Source: Dehalococcoides mccartyi 195
Lineage (GTDB): Bacteria; Chloroflexota; Dehalococcoidia; Dehalococcoidales; Dehalococcoidaceae
Reading direction: 5' to 3'
Assembly (NCBI RefSeq): GCF_000011905.1
Contig: NC_002936.3
Coordinates: 620,001 to 684,000 of the forward strand
Length of the DNA: 64,000 nt
The number at the start of each line of letters is the position of its first letter. Within the stretch, counting starts at the first letter, position 1. Shown here piece after piece: positions 24,294-34,039 of the stretch. The notes beneath the pieces were generated by a model. The model did no database searches and had not been told where the DNA came from. It worked only from the letters and a program-made list of their open reading frames with translations. Position numbers and translations under genes: made by a program.

Positions 24294-26495
24294 CTAGATA
24301 AGTGGCTCAAGGGTCAGCGCCGGGTGTTGTTTTGCTTCAAGGAAGGGGAGTATTTCTTCCTCGGTAGTGCCTACGCTTTCGTCTGCAATCCGCTCCAGTA
24401 AATCCGGTATACCCAGTTCGGCGGCTCTGGCATTAAACCGTTCCCGTATCTCGTCTTTCAGAGATTTGGGCATCCAGACCAGCCGGAGCAGTCCGTCTTC
24501 GGCGGAGATAAATTTGCGTTGGGTAATATTGTATTTGCTGTGGCCCAGAAAACCGGGGGTGGTAATGCCCCCGCCGATAGTCCCGGCCAGAGTAGTAAAT
24601 TTCATACCGCAGGGGGTCATACCGGCGTATTCCCGGTTTACGGTCATAACCCCGTTGCACAGGGGGAGTATGGCCGCAATACATTCGCAGCAGCCGCAGG
24701 TGGTCATGGGGTCATGGATTATGCTGTAAAGATTGTAATGGCTGACCACCCCGCCGGATGTTTTTTCTACAAACTGGTTTATACCTGACCATTGCCCCAG
24801 CTTGGCATCAATAACTGCCCCCTTGTTTACCGGCTGGTTAGGCCCTAAATTATTAATCTCGTTGGAAGCCCGGCAGTCCATCCAGTTGTAAGCCCCGCAC
24901 AGCCCGGTTCTTTCTGGGCTGACTATACAGACATGGCTGGGGGCAAATGACTGGCAGAGGGTGCAGGAATAAAAAGTCTCGGTATTTTCGTCAGTCATAC
25001 CCTCAATGCGTTCATCCCGTTTGGCATAAATCTTTTTGGACTGCCCGCTTATCTCGGCCACTTTTTCAGGGGTGGTATATAGTTTTATCTGTATTTTGTC
25101 TACTATACCGCCGAAATCCTGATGCAGTTTGGCATGGAGAATAGAGCCGATATGCTTTAAGGAAAAGCCCTTGGCGGCTGCGCCTTTGCTTACACGCAGC
25201 CAGGCTATATCCCTCTGGCCGATATGCATAACACCCTGGGCGTAGTTCAGGAGGTGGTGTATCTGGCGTTCCAGTATAGGTTCGTAATCTTCATTCATTT
25301 TGTGTCCGGCTGCTTCTACCACTATAGCCAGCGGCAGGCGGGAGCCTTCGGGCACATTTGCTATATCCTGCCCGAACAGTTCTATTTTGCCGTCGGTAAC
25401 ATCATCCATTCCGGCGGTTGTTACCAGCTCTACCATCTGGGTGCGTCCGCCGCCGCATTCCAGATATATCTGTTCACCCCGTACCCGTTCGCCTTCGTAG
25501 GCAGGGCCGTAAGCCACCGGAACAGGCACTTTGGTTATATTTACTTTTATTCCCCGGACGTCCATAGCCTTGGAGACAATACGGTCATAAGGTATGCCTG
25601 CCAGCACTGAATCAACCGTATCTACCCCCGGCAGAATGGGCAGCACGGATTTGTCCGCAATTATGGGGAAGCCGAAATTTAGCGCCCCGGCGGCATTGGC
25701 ATACCATTCGTCACTTATATCTCCCAGCGGCATAACAAAGGCCTTTATGCGCTCCTGGCTGTATTCAAACAGTTTGGCCCGGTTGCCCGGCTCTACATTG
25801 CCGAATGACAGGGCTACCCTGACGGCAAAGCCGAAGGCAAAGATGGCGGCGGTGGGTTCATCCCCGAAGGAAACCAGACGGGGTGTCCAGCCAAGCTCAA
25901 CCCCGGCATCAGCCAGCTGGCTGGCAAAACGCTTGCCTTGAGATTCACCGCACATAAACGTATAAAGGTTTTTCTGCTGAAGCTCGGCGGCTATGCTTTC
26001 GGCCGTGGCGTTATCAGGTGCCGCACCTATAATGGCGGCAAAACCGGGGGCGGTGCCGTCTACAAACTCTACCCCGCGTTTACGCAGAATAATATCATCA
26101 GCCGCACCCAGCCAGATATTATCCGGGGTGGGGTCTTCGGTATTGGTGTAATATTCCGGCTGGCTCAGATAACGCAGAGCTTCCAGCATTTCCTCTGCAA
26201 ACAGGGTGGCCAGACCGGCCTCCAGCACCGCACCCAGCTCGGTTATCTCTTCGGCTTTTACCTCCGGCGGAGGCAGCATTTTGAAGCATTTATCAAAAAC
26301 GGCCTCCATATCAGACAGTTTTTCAACCTGAATACCCAGTATGCCGTAAATAACCGGCAGGAAATAGGCGGTATTCGGGAAACCTACTGCTGTATCAGGG
26401 CAGTTTGCGGCTAGTTCTTGTTTAAATATTTTATAACTGGCATTTACTATGTTTCTGGCGCTATTTATAGAAGCTTCGGCTACTGTATTACTCAT
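24294..26495 (-). CDS. acsB: acetyl-CoA synthase (CODH/ACS beta/alpha subunit)
   Basis: AcsB condenses a methyl group, CO and CoA, or runs the reverse cleavage of acetyl-CoA, at the Ni-Ni-[4Fe-4S] A cluster. The 733 residues match the bacterial enzyme of ~729. Ligands are visible: the cubane cysteines in YSCTLCQSFAPSHVC and TGLCGAYNW, and the CGCC segment (in TTCGCCECI) that binds the distal and bridging nickel. The N-terminal domain that normally contacts CO dehydrogenase is present, yet no CO dehydrogenase gene (acsA) is in this operon. Confidence 0.96.
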   Translation of the reverse strand: MSNTVAEASINSARNIVNASYKIFKQELAANCPDTAVGFPNTAYFLPVIYGILGIQVEKLSDMEAVFDKCFKMLPPPEVKAEEITELGAVLEAGLATLFAEEMLEALRYLSQPEYYTNTEDPTPDNIWLGAADDIILRKRGVEFVDGTAPGFAAIIGAAPDNATAESIAAELQQKNLYTFMCGESQGKRFASQLADAGVELGWTPRLVSFGDEPTAAIFAFGFAVRVALSFGNVEPGNRAKLFEYSQERIKAFVMPLGDISDEWYANAAGALNFGFPIIADKSVLPILPGVDTVDSVLAGIPYDRIVSKAMDVRGIKVNITKVPVPVAYGPAYEGERVRGEQIYLECGGGRTQMVELVTTAGMDDVTDGKIELFGQDIANVPEGSRLPLAIVVEAAGHKMNEDYEPILERQIHHLLNYAQGVMHIGQRDIAWLRVSKGAAAKGFSLKHIGSILHAKLHQDFGGIVDKIQIKLYTTPEKVAEISGQSKKIYAKRDERIEGMTDENTETFYSCTLCQSFAPSHVCIVSPERTGLCGAYNWMDCRASNEINNLGPNQPVNKGAVIDAKLGQWSGINQFVEKTSGGVVSHYNLYSIIHDPMTTCGCCECIAAILPLCNGVMTVNREYAGMTPCGMKFTTLAGTIGGGITTPGFLGHSKYNITQRKFISAEDGLLRLVWMPKSLKDEIRERFNARAAELGIPDLLERIADESVGTTEEEILPFLEAKQHPALTLEPLI

Positions 26496-26554
26496 TTTTC
26501 ATGTCCCTCCTTGATAATCAGGGCATTACCTGTAAGTGCATTACGCGGGCGGGG

Positions 26555-27496
26555 TTAGCTAAGTTCGTCTATCAGTTCACCCGCCAGCCGCATGGATTCC
26601 GGATGGCGTATTACCAGTATATCCGCCCCGGCAATAAGTAAAATAGCAGCGGACATAGCTTCAATCATAATAGCCCGTTTTTCGGTATTGCCCATTTCCG
26701 GGCTTTCCGCTTCGGGTATTTTGGCTTCTTTGGTTTTCCAGGCTTCCCGCCCGATATTGCAGATAAGGGGGTACTGGAGACGTTCGTCCTGCTGGGTGAG
26801 CGCCGCCAGACGGATGCGTTCTATCACCGAATACGAATATTCTATGCCGTATCCTATGCTGCTGACAGTGGGGTCCATAATAAGCCCTTCGGCGGGTACG
26901 CCCAGATTGCCCAGCAGGATATTAAGCTGTTTAGCCAAGTTTATATCTATGGGTGACGAAGCGATAATAGTATGTTTATAGGCCATGGCCTGGGCGGCTA
27001 TTTTCTTATAGTCACCCTCTTCCACCGGCCCCAGTATAAGCTTTTTATCAGGGCAGGCTTCACTTGCCTTGCGGAGTACCTCGGTGTCCTTTTCATGGTT
27101 AGCCGTTCCCCAGACTATCAGGGGTACATCCACGGCATCTGCCACTTCCCGGACAATTTTGGCAGATTCTTCGGCAGAACGGTCAAGCCCGTTCGGGTCA
27201 GTGCTTTCCAGTTGAAGGCAGATAAGCTCCGCCCCGTATGTATCAACACATTTTTTAGCCCAGCTGACCGGGTTATTGACTGCATCCCCAAAGGGCTTTA
27301 AAACATCTTCCGGCCAATCTTCAGGCGGGGTGTCCTGTATTTCCATGGCTATTTTAGGTTTGCGGGGCATTTCCCCCTCAAACAGGTAAAAGGGCATGGA
27401 AGTTTCACCGCCTACAGTGACGGCTTTCGGCCCTTCACCCAGGGTTATTTCCTTGATACGGCCGTTGTAGTTTATTTTGGGTATTTCAAATGCCAT
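26555..27496 (-). CDS. acsD: corrinoid iron-sulfur protein small subunit
   Basis: AcsD is the TIM-barrel partner of AcsC and helps hold the corrinoid and dock the methyltransferase. The 313-residue protein starts AFEIPKINYNGRIKEI and contains LICLQLESTDPNG and GLIMDPTVSSIGYGIEYSYS, typical of the family. It is between folD and acsB in the operon. No separate acsE methyltransferase gene is in the window. Confidence 0.95.
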   Translation of the reverse strand: MAFEIPKINYNGRIKEITLGEGPKAVTVGGETSMPFYLFEGEMPRKPKIAMEIQDTPPEDWPEDVLKPFGDAVNNPVSWAKKCVDTYGAELICLQLESTDPNGLDRSAEESAKIVREVADAVDVPLIVWGTANHEKDTEVLRKASEACPDKKLILGPVEEGDYKKIAAQAMAYKHTIIASSPIDINLAKQLNILLGNLGVPAEGLIMDPTVSSIGYGIEYSYSVIERIRLAALTQQDERLQYPLICNIGREAWKTKEAKIPEAESPEMGNTEKRAIMIEAMSAAILLIAGADILVIRHPESMRLAGELIDELS

Positions 27497-27531
27497 AAAC
27501 TTTCCTCCATGAGGGGGTTAAAAGTATTTGT

Positions 27532-28422
27532 CTATTTTACCAGACCGGCAGCCCTTTTGGCGGCGGTCAGGGTATTTAGCATAAGCATAATAATAGTCAT
27601 AGGACCTACACCTTTGGGTACGGGGGTAATGGCAAAGGCCTTTTCCTTGACGGCTTCAAAATCAACATCACCGGAAAGTATCCGCTTGCCTTCGGGTGTG
27701 TAGCCTATACAGGTTGTGCCTACATCTATCACCACCGCGCCCTGCCTGACCATATCTGCGGTGATAAATTTGGGCTTGCCCATGGCGGATACCAGTATAT
27801 CTGCCTGCGAAGTTATCAGCGGCAGGTTTTTAGTGCCGCTGTGGCAGATAGTGACTGTGGCGTTTGCCCCCGGGGCTTTTTGGAGCAGAATATTGGCCAG
27901 CGGTTTGCCGACCAGATTGCTCCGCCCCACTATAACTACATGGGTGCCCTCTATCTTTATGCCCGAACGGATTAAGAGTTCCTGAACGCCGTGGGGGGTG
28001 CAGGGCAAAAAGCAGGGTTCACCCAGGCACATTCTGCCTACGTTTACCGGGTGGAAACCGTCTACATCTTTATCCGGATTTATGGCATTTAAGACCAGAT
28101 TTTCCGAAATCTGGACGGGCAGGGGTACCTGTACCAGAATACCGCTTATTTTGGGGTCTGCATTCAGCCTGGCTATCAGGGTCAGCAAATCCTCATTGGT
28201 GGCACTCTGTGGCAGCGGGTGATGCTCTGAATATATACCCAGATTCTGGCACATTTTTATTTTGGAGTCTACATAAGAGTGCGAAGCAGGGTCATCTCCC
28301 ACCAGTACGGTGGCCAGACCGGGTACTATGCCGTGCTTGGCTTTAAGTGCAGTTACTTCACTGCGTATTTCTTCGCGGATGGCGGCGGCTATTTCTGTGC
28401 CGTTTATAATATGTGCGCTCAT
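27532..28422 (-). CDS. folD: methylenetetrahydrofolate dehydrogenase / methenyl-THF cyclohydrolase
   Basis: FolD carries out two middle steps of the folate C1 branch. The 296-residue protein shows the catalytic region HSYVDSKIKMCQNLGI with the conserved lysine, QVPLPVQI, PCTPHGVQELL, and the nucleotide-binding VVIGRSNLVGKPLA-like segment (VIVGRSNLVGKP). Its start overlaps the stop of cooC by one base (28422). With fhs it makes methylene-THF from formate. No metF is present next to it. Confidence 0.96.
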   Translation of the reverse strand: MSAHIINGTEIAAAIREEIRSEVTALKAKHGIVPGLATVLVGDDPASHSYVDSKIKMCQNLGIYSEHHPLPQSATNEDLLTLIARLNADPKISGILVQVPLPVQISENLVLNAINPDKDVDGFHPVNVGRMCLGEPCFLPCTPHGVQELLIRSGIKIEGTHVVIVGRSNLVGKPLANILLQKAPGANATVTICHSGTKNLPLITSQADILVSAMGKPKFITADMVRQGAVVIDVGTTCIGYTPEGKRILSGDVDFEAVKEKAFAITPVPKGVGPMTIIMLMLNTLTAAKRAAGLVK

Positions 28423-29204
28423 TATTCTGATACCTCTGTACGGTTTTTAATGCCAAGCCGGGTTGAAAGTATTTTGGCCACTGCCTGCACTGCCGGAGAG
28501 TTGTCAGGCAATTTAAGCAGGGGGGTTTGCTTCAGGTCAAATTCACGTATCATTTCATCTGCCGGCACGGTATCTGTATAGGCTATGCCCAGTTTATTAA
28601 TCTCTGCTTCCAGACGCGGGTCAAGCGTTCCGGTGACCATGTTTATAATAACAGAAATCTGGCTGACATTAAGTTTCATTTCATCTACCAGCTGGCGTAT
28701 CCGCCCCAGTGTCCGCACCCCTTTGACCGAGTGGTCAGATACTATAAAAAGGTGGTCTACATTCTGGGTGGTGCGGCGGGACAGGTGTTCCATACCGGCC
28801 TCGTTATCCATAACCACATAGCGGTAGTTCTGGCTGAGCTTGTCTATATAACTGCGCAGGATGCTGTTAGGGTAGCAGTAACAGCCATCACCTTCGCCCC
28901 GGCCCATGCTTATCATATCCAGCCCTGTGCTTTCCGCCAGAGTGGTATTCAGCTGATATTCCAGATAAGCTTCTTTGGTCATGCCGGGCGGCAGGTTTAA
29001 TTTTACATTGTTAAAGCTGGCTATCAGCCCGCCCACAGTCTGCGGCACGTCTAAACCCAGGCTTTCCCCCAGATTGGCGTTGGCATCAGCATCTACCGCC
29101 AGCACCGGGGTGAGAGAGTTTTTTAAAAGCTGGCGTATAATCAGACTGGAAACGGATGTTTTGCCTACCCCGCCCTTGCCTGCCAGTGCAATAGTATAGG
29201 TCAA
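28422..29204 (-). CDS. cooC: CooC/AcsF-type nickel-insertion ATPase
   Basis: The MinD/CooC-type P-loop ATPase has the deviant Walker A motif GKGGVGKTS (9-17) and the CooC-specific Cys-x-Cys (Cys108, Cys110) that binds metal in related proteins. The family matures Ni centres in CO dehydrogenase or acetyl-CoA synthase. With no CO dehydrogenase gene here, the likely client is AcsB. The 260-residue gene overlaps acsV by four bases on one side and folD on the other. Confidence 0.9.
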   Translation of the reverse strand: MTYTIALAGKGGVGKTSVSSLIIRQLLKNSLTPVLAVDADANANLGESLGLDVPQTVGGLIASFNNVKLNLPPGMTKEAYLEYQLNTTLAESTGLDMISMGRGEGDGCYCYPNSILRSYIDKLSQNYRYVVMDNEAGMEHLSRRTTQNVDHLFIVSDHSVKGVRTLGRIRQLVDEMKLNVSQISVIINMVTGTLDPRLEAEINKLGIAYTDTVPADEMIREFDLKQTPLLKLPDNSPAVQAVAKILSTRLGIKNRTEVSE

Positions 29205-31123
29205 GTATTGCCTCCGTTAAATTTACTTAAAGCGGCATATACCTCAGGGAAATCACTGGATTTGGTATGAGGCAGGAACATGGCCGCCATATAGTTATCC
29301 ATAAAGCTGGTGCTTTCAGACAGCTCTACATTGGTCATCATTTTGGCGGCGGCAGCGGCCTGTGTTTGGGCATTGGCATCAAAAGCACACAACCTGGCAC
29401 CCGCCAAAGAGCCGTTGCCTACAAAAATGAAACGTTCTTCGGGAAGTTCGGGCAGCAAGCCTATATTGATAGCTTTTTTAATATTCAGTTTGGCCCCGAA
29501 AGTCCCGGCAATAATCACCTTTTCAAGGTTGTCAAAACCGGCGCCAGCACTTTCCAGCAGTGTCTGGTAACCGGCATACATGGCAGCCTTGGCCCGGATA
29601 AGGTTGTCTATATCTACCTCTGAAAGGGTTATATTCTGTCCCTGCCCGAATTCGCGGCCAAAGGCCAGTACATATTCGCAGCCGTCAGCACCTTTGCGAA
29701 GGCGGTTGGTTTTAATATTTGAGTTATATTTGCCGTTTTGCCCCAGCAGGCCGCATTTGAGCAGGGCGGATACCGTATTTATAAGACCTGCACCGCAGAT
29801 GCCCTTGGGACTGCCGCCGCCTATAATGCTAAGTTTGGGTTCAAAATTTTGGGTATCCAGTTCAATATCTTCTACCGCCCCCGGTTTGGCCAGCATGCCG
29901 TTTTTTATGCCGCCGCCCTCAAAAGCCGGCCCGGCAGAGCAGGAAGCAGTTAACATAAAGTCTTTGTTACCAACTACTATTTCCCCGTTGGTGCCAATAT
30001 CTATATACAGCACCAAACCTTCCCGGCGGGGGATATTGGTGCTTATTACTCCGGCCACTATATCACCGCCCACGTAGCTGGCAACACAGGGCAGGGTGTA
30101 TATATATGCCTGCGGGCAGATGCTCAGATTTATATGGCGGGCAGGTATCAGCGGCAGCTCATTTGCCGCGGGTACGTACGGGGCAAGCCTGAGGTGTTTG
30201 GGGTCAAGCCCGTAAAGCAGCTGGGTAATGGTGGTATTGGCGGCTATGGTTGCAAACGAAATATCCTCCGCGGTAAGTCCGTATTCGGAAAGCATGGCGT
30301 TACCCAGATTGTTAAGGGTGTTTACTACTGCCCGCTGAAGCTGAATAAGACCGCCCTCTCTGGCAGCATAGTTTATCCGGCTGATAACGTCTTCCCCGAA
30401 GGGTATCTGACCGTTATATTCGGTTGCCTGTGCCAGCACCTTAGATTCGGTAAACTCCACTAGCTGTCCGCGGACACCGGTAGTGCCTATATCAAAAGCA
30501 AAAGCGTATGTTGCCTTAGTCTGGTCTCCCGGTTGGATATTTATTATCTTTTCCCCGCCGGGGGTTTTAAGCAAACTCACACTTACTTCCCAGTTATTTT
30601 CCCGCAGGGTTTCGGAAAGACCCGAAAGCAGGTGATAATCTATATCCGGCTCTGCCGGACACACAGGTTTAAGAAAACGTTTTAATCTGGCAAGGTCACT
30701 TGCGTTATCCGTACCGGACGGGGGGGTAAGTTTCAGAAAAACCTTTCGGAGAGGCAAAACGGCTTTATTTTCAGCAGGTTCAGGCTGGCTTTGCAGGGTG
30801 CAGCTTATAGTATCACCGCTTAGGGCGGTATCAAAACGTGATTCGGCCAGAATCTCCACTGTTACGTTTGATATAAGACGGCTCTGGCAGGCCAGCCGTA
30901 TTCCCTGGGCAAACTCTTCAGCGCTTATCTGGAGGTGGTCTTCGCACTCCAGTTCGCCTTCCACCAGTTTTATACGGCAGCGTCCGCATACGCCTTCGCC
31001 CCCGCAGGAGGCACATAGCCCTGTTCCGGCGGCAATAGCCAAATCAAGCAGGCTGTCCCCCTTCTGGCCATTTATAATTTTATGGCCGGGCTCAAAGCAG
31101 ACGCTAAATTTCTTCTCGGTCAT
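29201..31123 (-). CDS. acsV: reductive activator of corrinoid iron-sulfur protein (RACo/AcsV)
   Basis: The protein couples ATP hydrolysis to low-potential electron transfer that rescues inactive Co(II) corrinoid protein. The 640 residues comprise an N-terminal [2Fe-2S] ferredoxin domain (cysteines 40, 46, 49 and 79, in CASCGGEGVCGRC), a linker, and a C-terminal ASKHA-type ATPase domain with FDIGTTGVRGQLV near residue 210, YIDIGTNGEIV and GAGLINT. It lies 37 bases downstream of fhs. The N-terminus of the unit 1 copy is at 1-111. Confidence 0.93.
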   Translation of the reverse strand: MTEKKFSVCFEPGHKIINGQKGDSLLDLAIAAGTGLCASCGGEGVCGRCRIKLVEGELECEDHLQISAEEFAQGIRLACQSRLISNVTVEILAESRFDTALSGDTISCTLQSQPEPAENKAVLPLRKVFLKLTPPSGTDNASDLARLKRFLKPVCPAEPDIDYHLLSGLSETLRENNWEVSVSLLKTPGGEKIINIQPGDQTKATYAFAFDIGTTGVRGQLVEFTESKVLAQATEYNGQIPFGEDVISRINYAAREGGLIQLQRAVVNTLNNLGNAMLSEYGLTAEDISFATIAANTTITQLLYGLDPKHLRLAPYVPAANELPLIPARHINLSICPQAYIYTLPCVASYVGGDIVAGVISTNIPRREGLVLYIDIGTNGEIVVGNKDFMLTASCSAGPAFEGGGIKNGMLAKPGAVEDIELDTQNFEPKLSIIGGGSPKGICGAGLINTVSALLKCGLLGQNGKYNSNIKTNRLRKGADGCEYVLAFGREFGQGQNITLSEVDIDNLIRAKAAMYAGYQTLLESAGAGFDNLEKVIIAGTFGAKLNIKKAINIGLLPELPEERFIFVGNGSLAGARLCAFDANAQTQAAAAAKMMTNVELSESTSFMDNYMAAMFLPHTKSSDFPEVYAALSKFNGGNT

Positions 31124-31160
31124 CTTACTATTTTATCAGCTTTAAACAGATTAGACCAAT

Positions 31161-32954
31161 TTAGAACAGGCCCTTAACCTTGCCGGTGTGAGTATCTATA
31201 TCTATCCGCCTGAAATTGGGGTCAGACGAAGTACCGGGCATAAGTTTGATATCCCCCGCCACCGGCACTACCAGGCCTGCCCCCATATAGGTGAGTATAT
31301 CACGTATAGGCAGGGTAAAGCCGCCGGGGCGTCCTTTAAGTGCGGGGTCATGCGAGAGGCTGAGGTGGGTTTTGACCATACAGCTGGGCATAAACTGGGT
31401 GTTGCCCGTGTTTTCCAGGCGGGCAAGTTTTTCCAAGGCTGTCTGGGTGTAGGAAACGCCGTCTGCCCCGTAAACCTTACGGGCAATGGTATAAATCCGT
31501 TCCCTCAGCGGCATATCTTCGGGGTAAAGGAAGTGAAAGTCATTAGGTTCGTTACAGGCATCTATCACTGCTTCGGCCAGTTCGGCTGCCCCTTCACCGC
31601 CGTTTGCCCAGTGATAGGAAACAGCTACTCTGGCACCTGCCTGCTCGGCTGTGCGGCGGATAATATCTATTTCCTGAGCTGTGTCTGCGGCAAAGTGGTT
31701 TATGCAGACCACCGGGTTTATGCCTGCCGTTTTTACGGTCTGGATGTGGGCAAGCATATTCTGGCAGCCCTTTTCCACCAGCGCCGCATTGGGAGTGGTA
31801 TAGGCAGGGTCAAGGGGGGCGCCGGGAGTTACTTTGGGCCCGCCGCCGTGCATCTTTAAAGCCCTGACCGTAGCCACAATAACTGCACAATCCGGTTTTA
31901 AGCCGCTTAAGCGGCACTTTATATTCCAGAACTTTTCAAAACCGATATCCGCCCCGAAACCGCTTTCGGTCACATGGTAATCAGCCAGTTTAAGTGCCAG
32001 CCGGTCAGCCACAATAGATGACTGCCCGATAGCAATATTGGCAAAAGGCCCGGCATGGACAAACACCGGCTGGCCTTCTATAGTTTGAAGCAGGTTCGGG
32101 TTTACCGCCCGAAGGAGCAGGGCGGTCATGGCGCCGTCTACCTCAAGGTCTGCGGTGGTAACCGGTTCGCCGTTTTGACGGTAGGCTACAATTATCTTGC
32201 TCATGCGTTCCCGCAGGTCTGCCAAGCCGGTAAAAACCGAAAGTATGGCCATCACCTCGGAGCTTACGGATATGCCGAAGCCGGAGTGCATCTGGTAGCC
32301 GTCTGTTTTACCGCCTATACCCATTATGATTTCCCTGAGGGACTGGGCGCAAAAGTCTATTGCCCATTTCAGTTCCACTCTGGCAGGGTCTATATCCAGC
32401 CGTTTTAAACTGCGGCTGGACAGAAATTCATCTGTATTATTCGCTTCGTGCTGAATCCTGGCCTGAAGGGCGACCATGGCCAGATTGTGGGAATTGGTAA
32501 CAGCATCTATATCCCCGGTCAGCCCCAGAGTAAAGGGTGAAAGCGGCAGGCACTGGGAGCGTCCTCCCCCGGCTGCCGAGCCTTTTATATTAAAGGTGGG
32601 GCCGCTGGAAGGCTGGCGGATTGCTCCGGTTACTTTCTTGCCCAGATTTCCCAGCCCCTGCACCAGCCCCATAGTGGTGGTGCTTTTACCTTCACCCAGC
32701 GGGGTGGGGGTAATGGCGGTTACATCTATATACTTGCCGTTTGGTCTGTCTTTCAGGCGGGTAAGTACCCCGGCAAAATCCACTTTGGCAACATATTTGC
32801 CGTGGGGGATTATTTCATCTTCGGTCAGGCCCAGTTCCTCGGCCAGCATTTTTGACGGTTTCAGGAATTCTTCGGCCTTTTCGGCTATTTCCCAGTCTTT
32901 CATCAGGCCGGGGTCAAGGTCTTTTAAGTGTGATTTGCGGTTATTTATAGTCAA
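31161..32954 (-). CDS. fhs: formate-tetrahydrofolate ligase, unit 2 copy
   Basis: The sequence is identical to the copy at 149-1942, so the same enzyme is encoded: ATP loop [11 protein letters not shown] at 82-92 of 597 residues, TTG start after GGGGAG. This copy heads the complete acs operon in the window (acsV, cooC, folD, acsD, acsB, acsC, DUF3786). Two identical expressed copies would raise gene dosage for C1 entry. Confidence 0.95.
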   Translation of the reverse strand: MTINNRKSHLKDLDPGLMKDWEIAEKAEEFLKPSKMLAEELGLTEDEIIPHGKYVAKVDFAGVLTRLKDRPNGKYIDVTAITPTPLGEGKSTTTMGLVQGLGNLGKKVTGAIRQPSSGPTFNIKGSAAGGGRSQCLPLSPFTLGLTGDIDAVTNSHNLAMVALQARIQHEANNTDEFLSSRSLKRLDIDPARVELKWAIDFCAQSLREIIMGIGGKTDGYQMHSGFGISVSSEVMAILSVFTGLADLRERMSKIIVAYRQNGEPVTTADLEVDGAMTALLLRAVNPNLLQTIEGQPVFVHAGPFANIAIGQSSIVADRLALKLADYHVTESGFGADIGFEKFWNIKCRLSGLKPDCAVIVATVRALKMHGGGPKVTPGAPLDPAYTTPNAALVEKGCQNMLAHIQTVKTAGINPVVCINHFAADTAQEIDIIRRTAEQAGARVAVSYHWANGGEGAAELAEAVIDACNEPNDFHFLYPEDMPLRERIYTIARKVYGADGVSYTQTALEKLARLENTGNTQFMPSCMVKTHLSLSHDPALKGRPGGFTLPIRDILTYMGAGLVVPVAGDIKLMPGTSSDPNFRRIDIDTHTGKVKGLF

Positions 32955-32991
32955 AATACTCCCCGTAAAATCTTTAAAAGGTACTGAACCC

Positions 32992-33019
32992 AGTATATCA
33001 GACAGCCCCTTTTTTGCAA
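32992..33019 (-). promoter_or_regulatory. Promoter of the fhs-acs operon, unit 2 copy
   Basis: TTGCAA (33014-33019) and TATACT (32992-32997) on the minus strand are 16 bases apart, identical to 1980-2007. Confidence 0.5.
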
Positions 33020-33083
33020 TGATTTAAGTATAGAAAATGGTAATACGAAAGGCTTTTCCTGCCGGTTCTGGTATAATAAAAAA

Positions 33084-33665
33084 ATGCACGAACTATTGCC
33101 CTTTTACGGCAAACGCCAGAAGTCATTTCTGAAGTGGTATATGCGTCTGGCATCACTCAGCCGCTGGCCGCTTGCAGGCGGTCTGGTAAAGAAATATGCC
33201 AACCATTATGCCCGCAAACAGCATGGCGGGTATTTGCTGAATCTGTCCGAAGCCAAAGAGATACTGGACATGTCCGAAAATATTTATCTCGGCCCGTGCA
33301 GCTGCCGTGAGGTTTTTAAAAACTGTGATGCCCCGGTTATGGCGGAGATTATAATAGGGGCGGGCGGGCATGTCTACCGGGATACACTTGGAAAGTTTAA
33401 GCCCATCAGCCGTGAGCAGGCACTGGAGGTTATTATATCCTGCCAGCAGGCCGGGCTGATGACCACCCTGGTACACTGCAAAGAGCATTTTTATTCTATC
33501 TGCAACTGCTGCCGCTGCTGCTGTGTGCCGTACCGTCTAAAGCACCAGTACGGCATAGAGTTTGCCTTGGTAAGGGATAAAAATATTGTTAACCGTTTTG
33601 CACAGTTTCTAAAGGAGGAAGGCCTGCATGGAGTACCGGAAAATATACAGCCGCCTAAAACCTGA
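33084..33665 (+). CDS. cysteine-rich putative iron-sulfur protein, unit 2 copy
   Basis: This copy is identical to 2072-2653, with the same CNCCRCCC cluster at residues 140-147 and the same extended -10 element (TATAAT at 33072-33077) directly before the ATG. It is divergent from the fhs-acs operon, and its Fe-S-like cysteines suggest an electron-transfer or redox-sensing role near that pathway, which is only an inference. Confidence 0.7.
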   Translation: MHELLPFYGKRQKSFLKWYMRLASLSRWPLAGGLVKKYANHYARKQHGGYLLNLSEAKEILDMSENIYLGPCSCREVFKNCDAPVMAEIIIGAGGHVYRDTLGKFKPISREQALEVIISCQQAGLMTTLVHCKEHFYSICNCCRCCCVPYRLKHQYGIEFALVRDKNIVNRFAQFLKEEGLHGVPENIQPPKT

Positions 33666-33963
33666 GCTTCTTTTTGATACCCTTAAAGACTTAATTACCA
33701 AACATGGCGGGCATCTGGAAAGTGCCAGCAGTGACAATTACTCTGTAACCGACTCTTCTTCAGATTTCATTTTCAAAGGAACTATGGTCTTCAGCCGGGT
33801 GAAAAACAGCTCTGCTGCCTGTGCCAGTGTGTATGTAATGGGGTCTGAACGTAAGGACAGCCGGGTAATACTGGATATAGAGCCGGGTGCTTTCGGCGAG
33901 GCGGCTGTAAAATGCCTGCTGGATGAGGTGGATTTTTTGCTGGGCGAATACGAAAAAAAATAG
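33628..33963 (+). CDS. small hypothetical protein, unit 2 copy
   Basis: This is identical to 2616-2951 (111 residues, AAGGAGG before the ATG, 38-base overlap with the previous gene). In this copy it precedes the intact aspS, which has its own promoter at 33974-34002. No family is recognised. Confidence 0.65.
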   Translation: MEYRKIYSRLKPELLFDTLKDLITKHGGHLESASSDNYSVTDSSSDFIFKGTMVFSRVKNSSAACASVYVMGSERKDSRVILDIEPGAFGEAAVKCLLDEVDFLLGEYEKK

Positions 33964-33973
33964 CTTTCAGCGT

Positions 33974-34002
33974 TTGAACAAACACAATGTATAGGATATA
34001 AT
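33974..34002 (+). promoter_or_regulatory. aspS-tig-clpP promoter
   Basis: TTGAAC (33974-33979) and TATAAT (33997-34002) are 17 bases apart, 38 bases before the aspS ATG. Confidence 0.65.
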
Positions 34003-34039
34003 CTTTTCTAATTGTCTTGACTAAATTTAGAAGGTGCGC

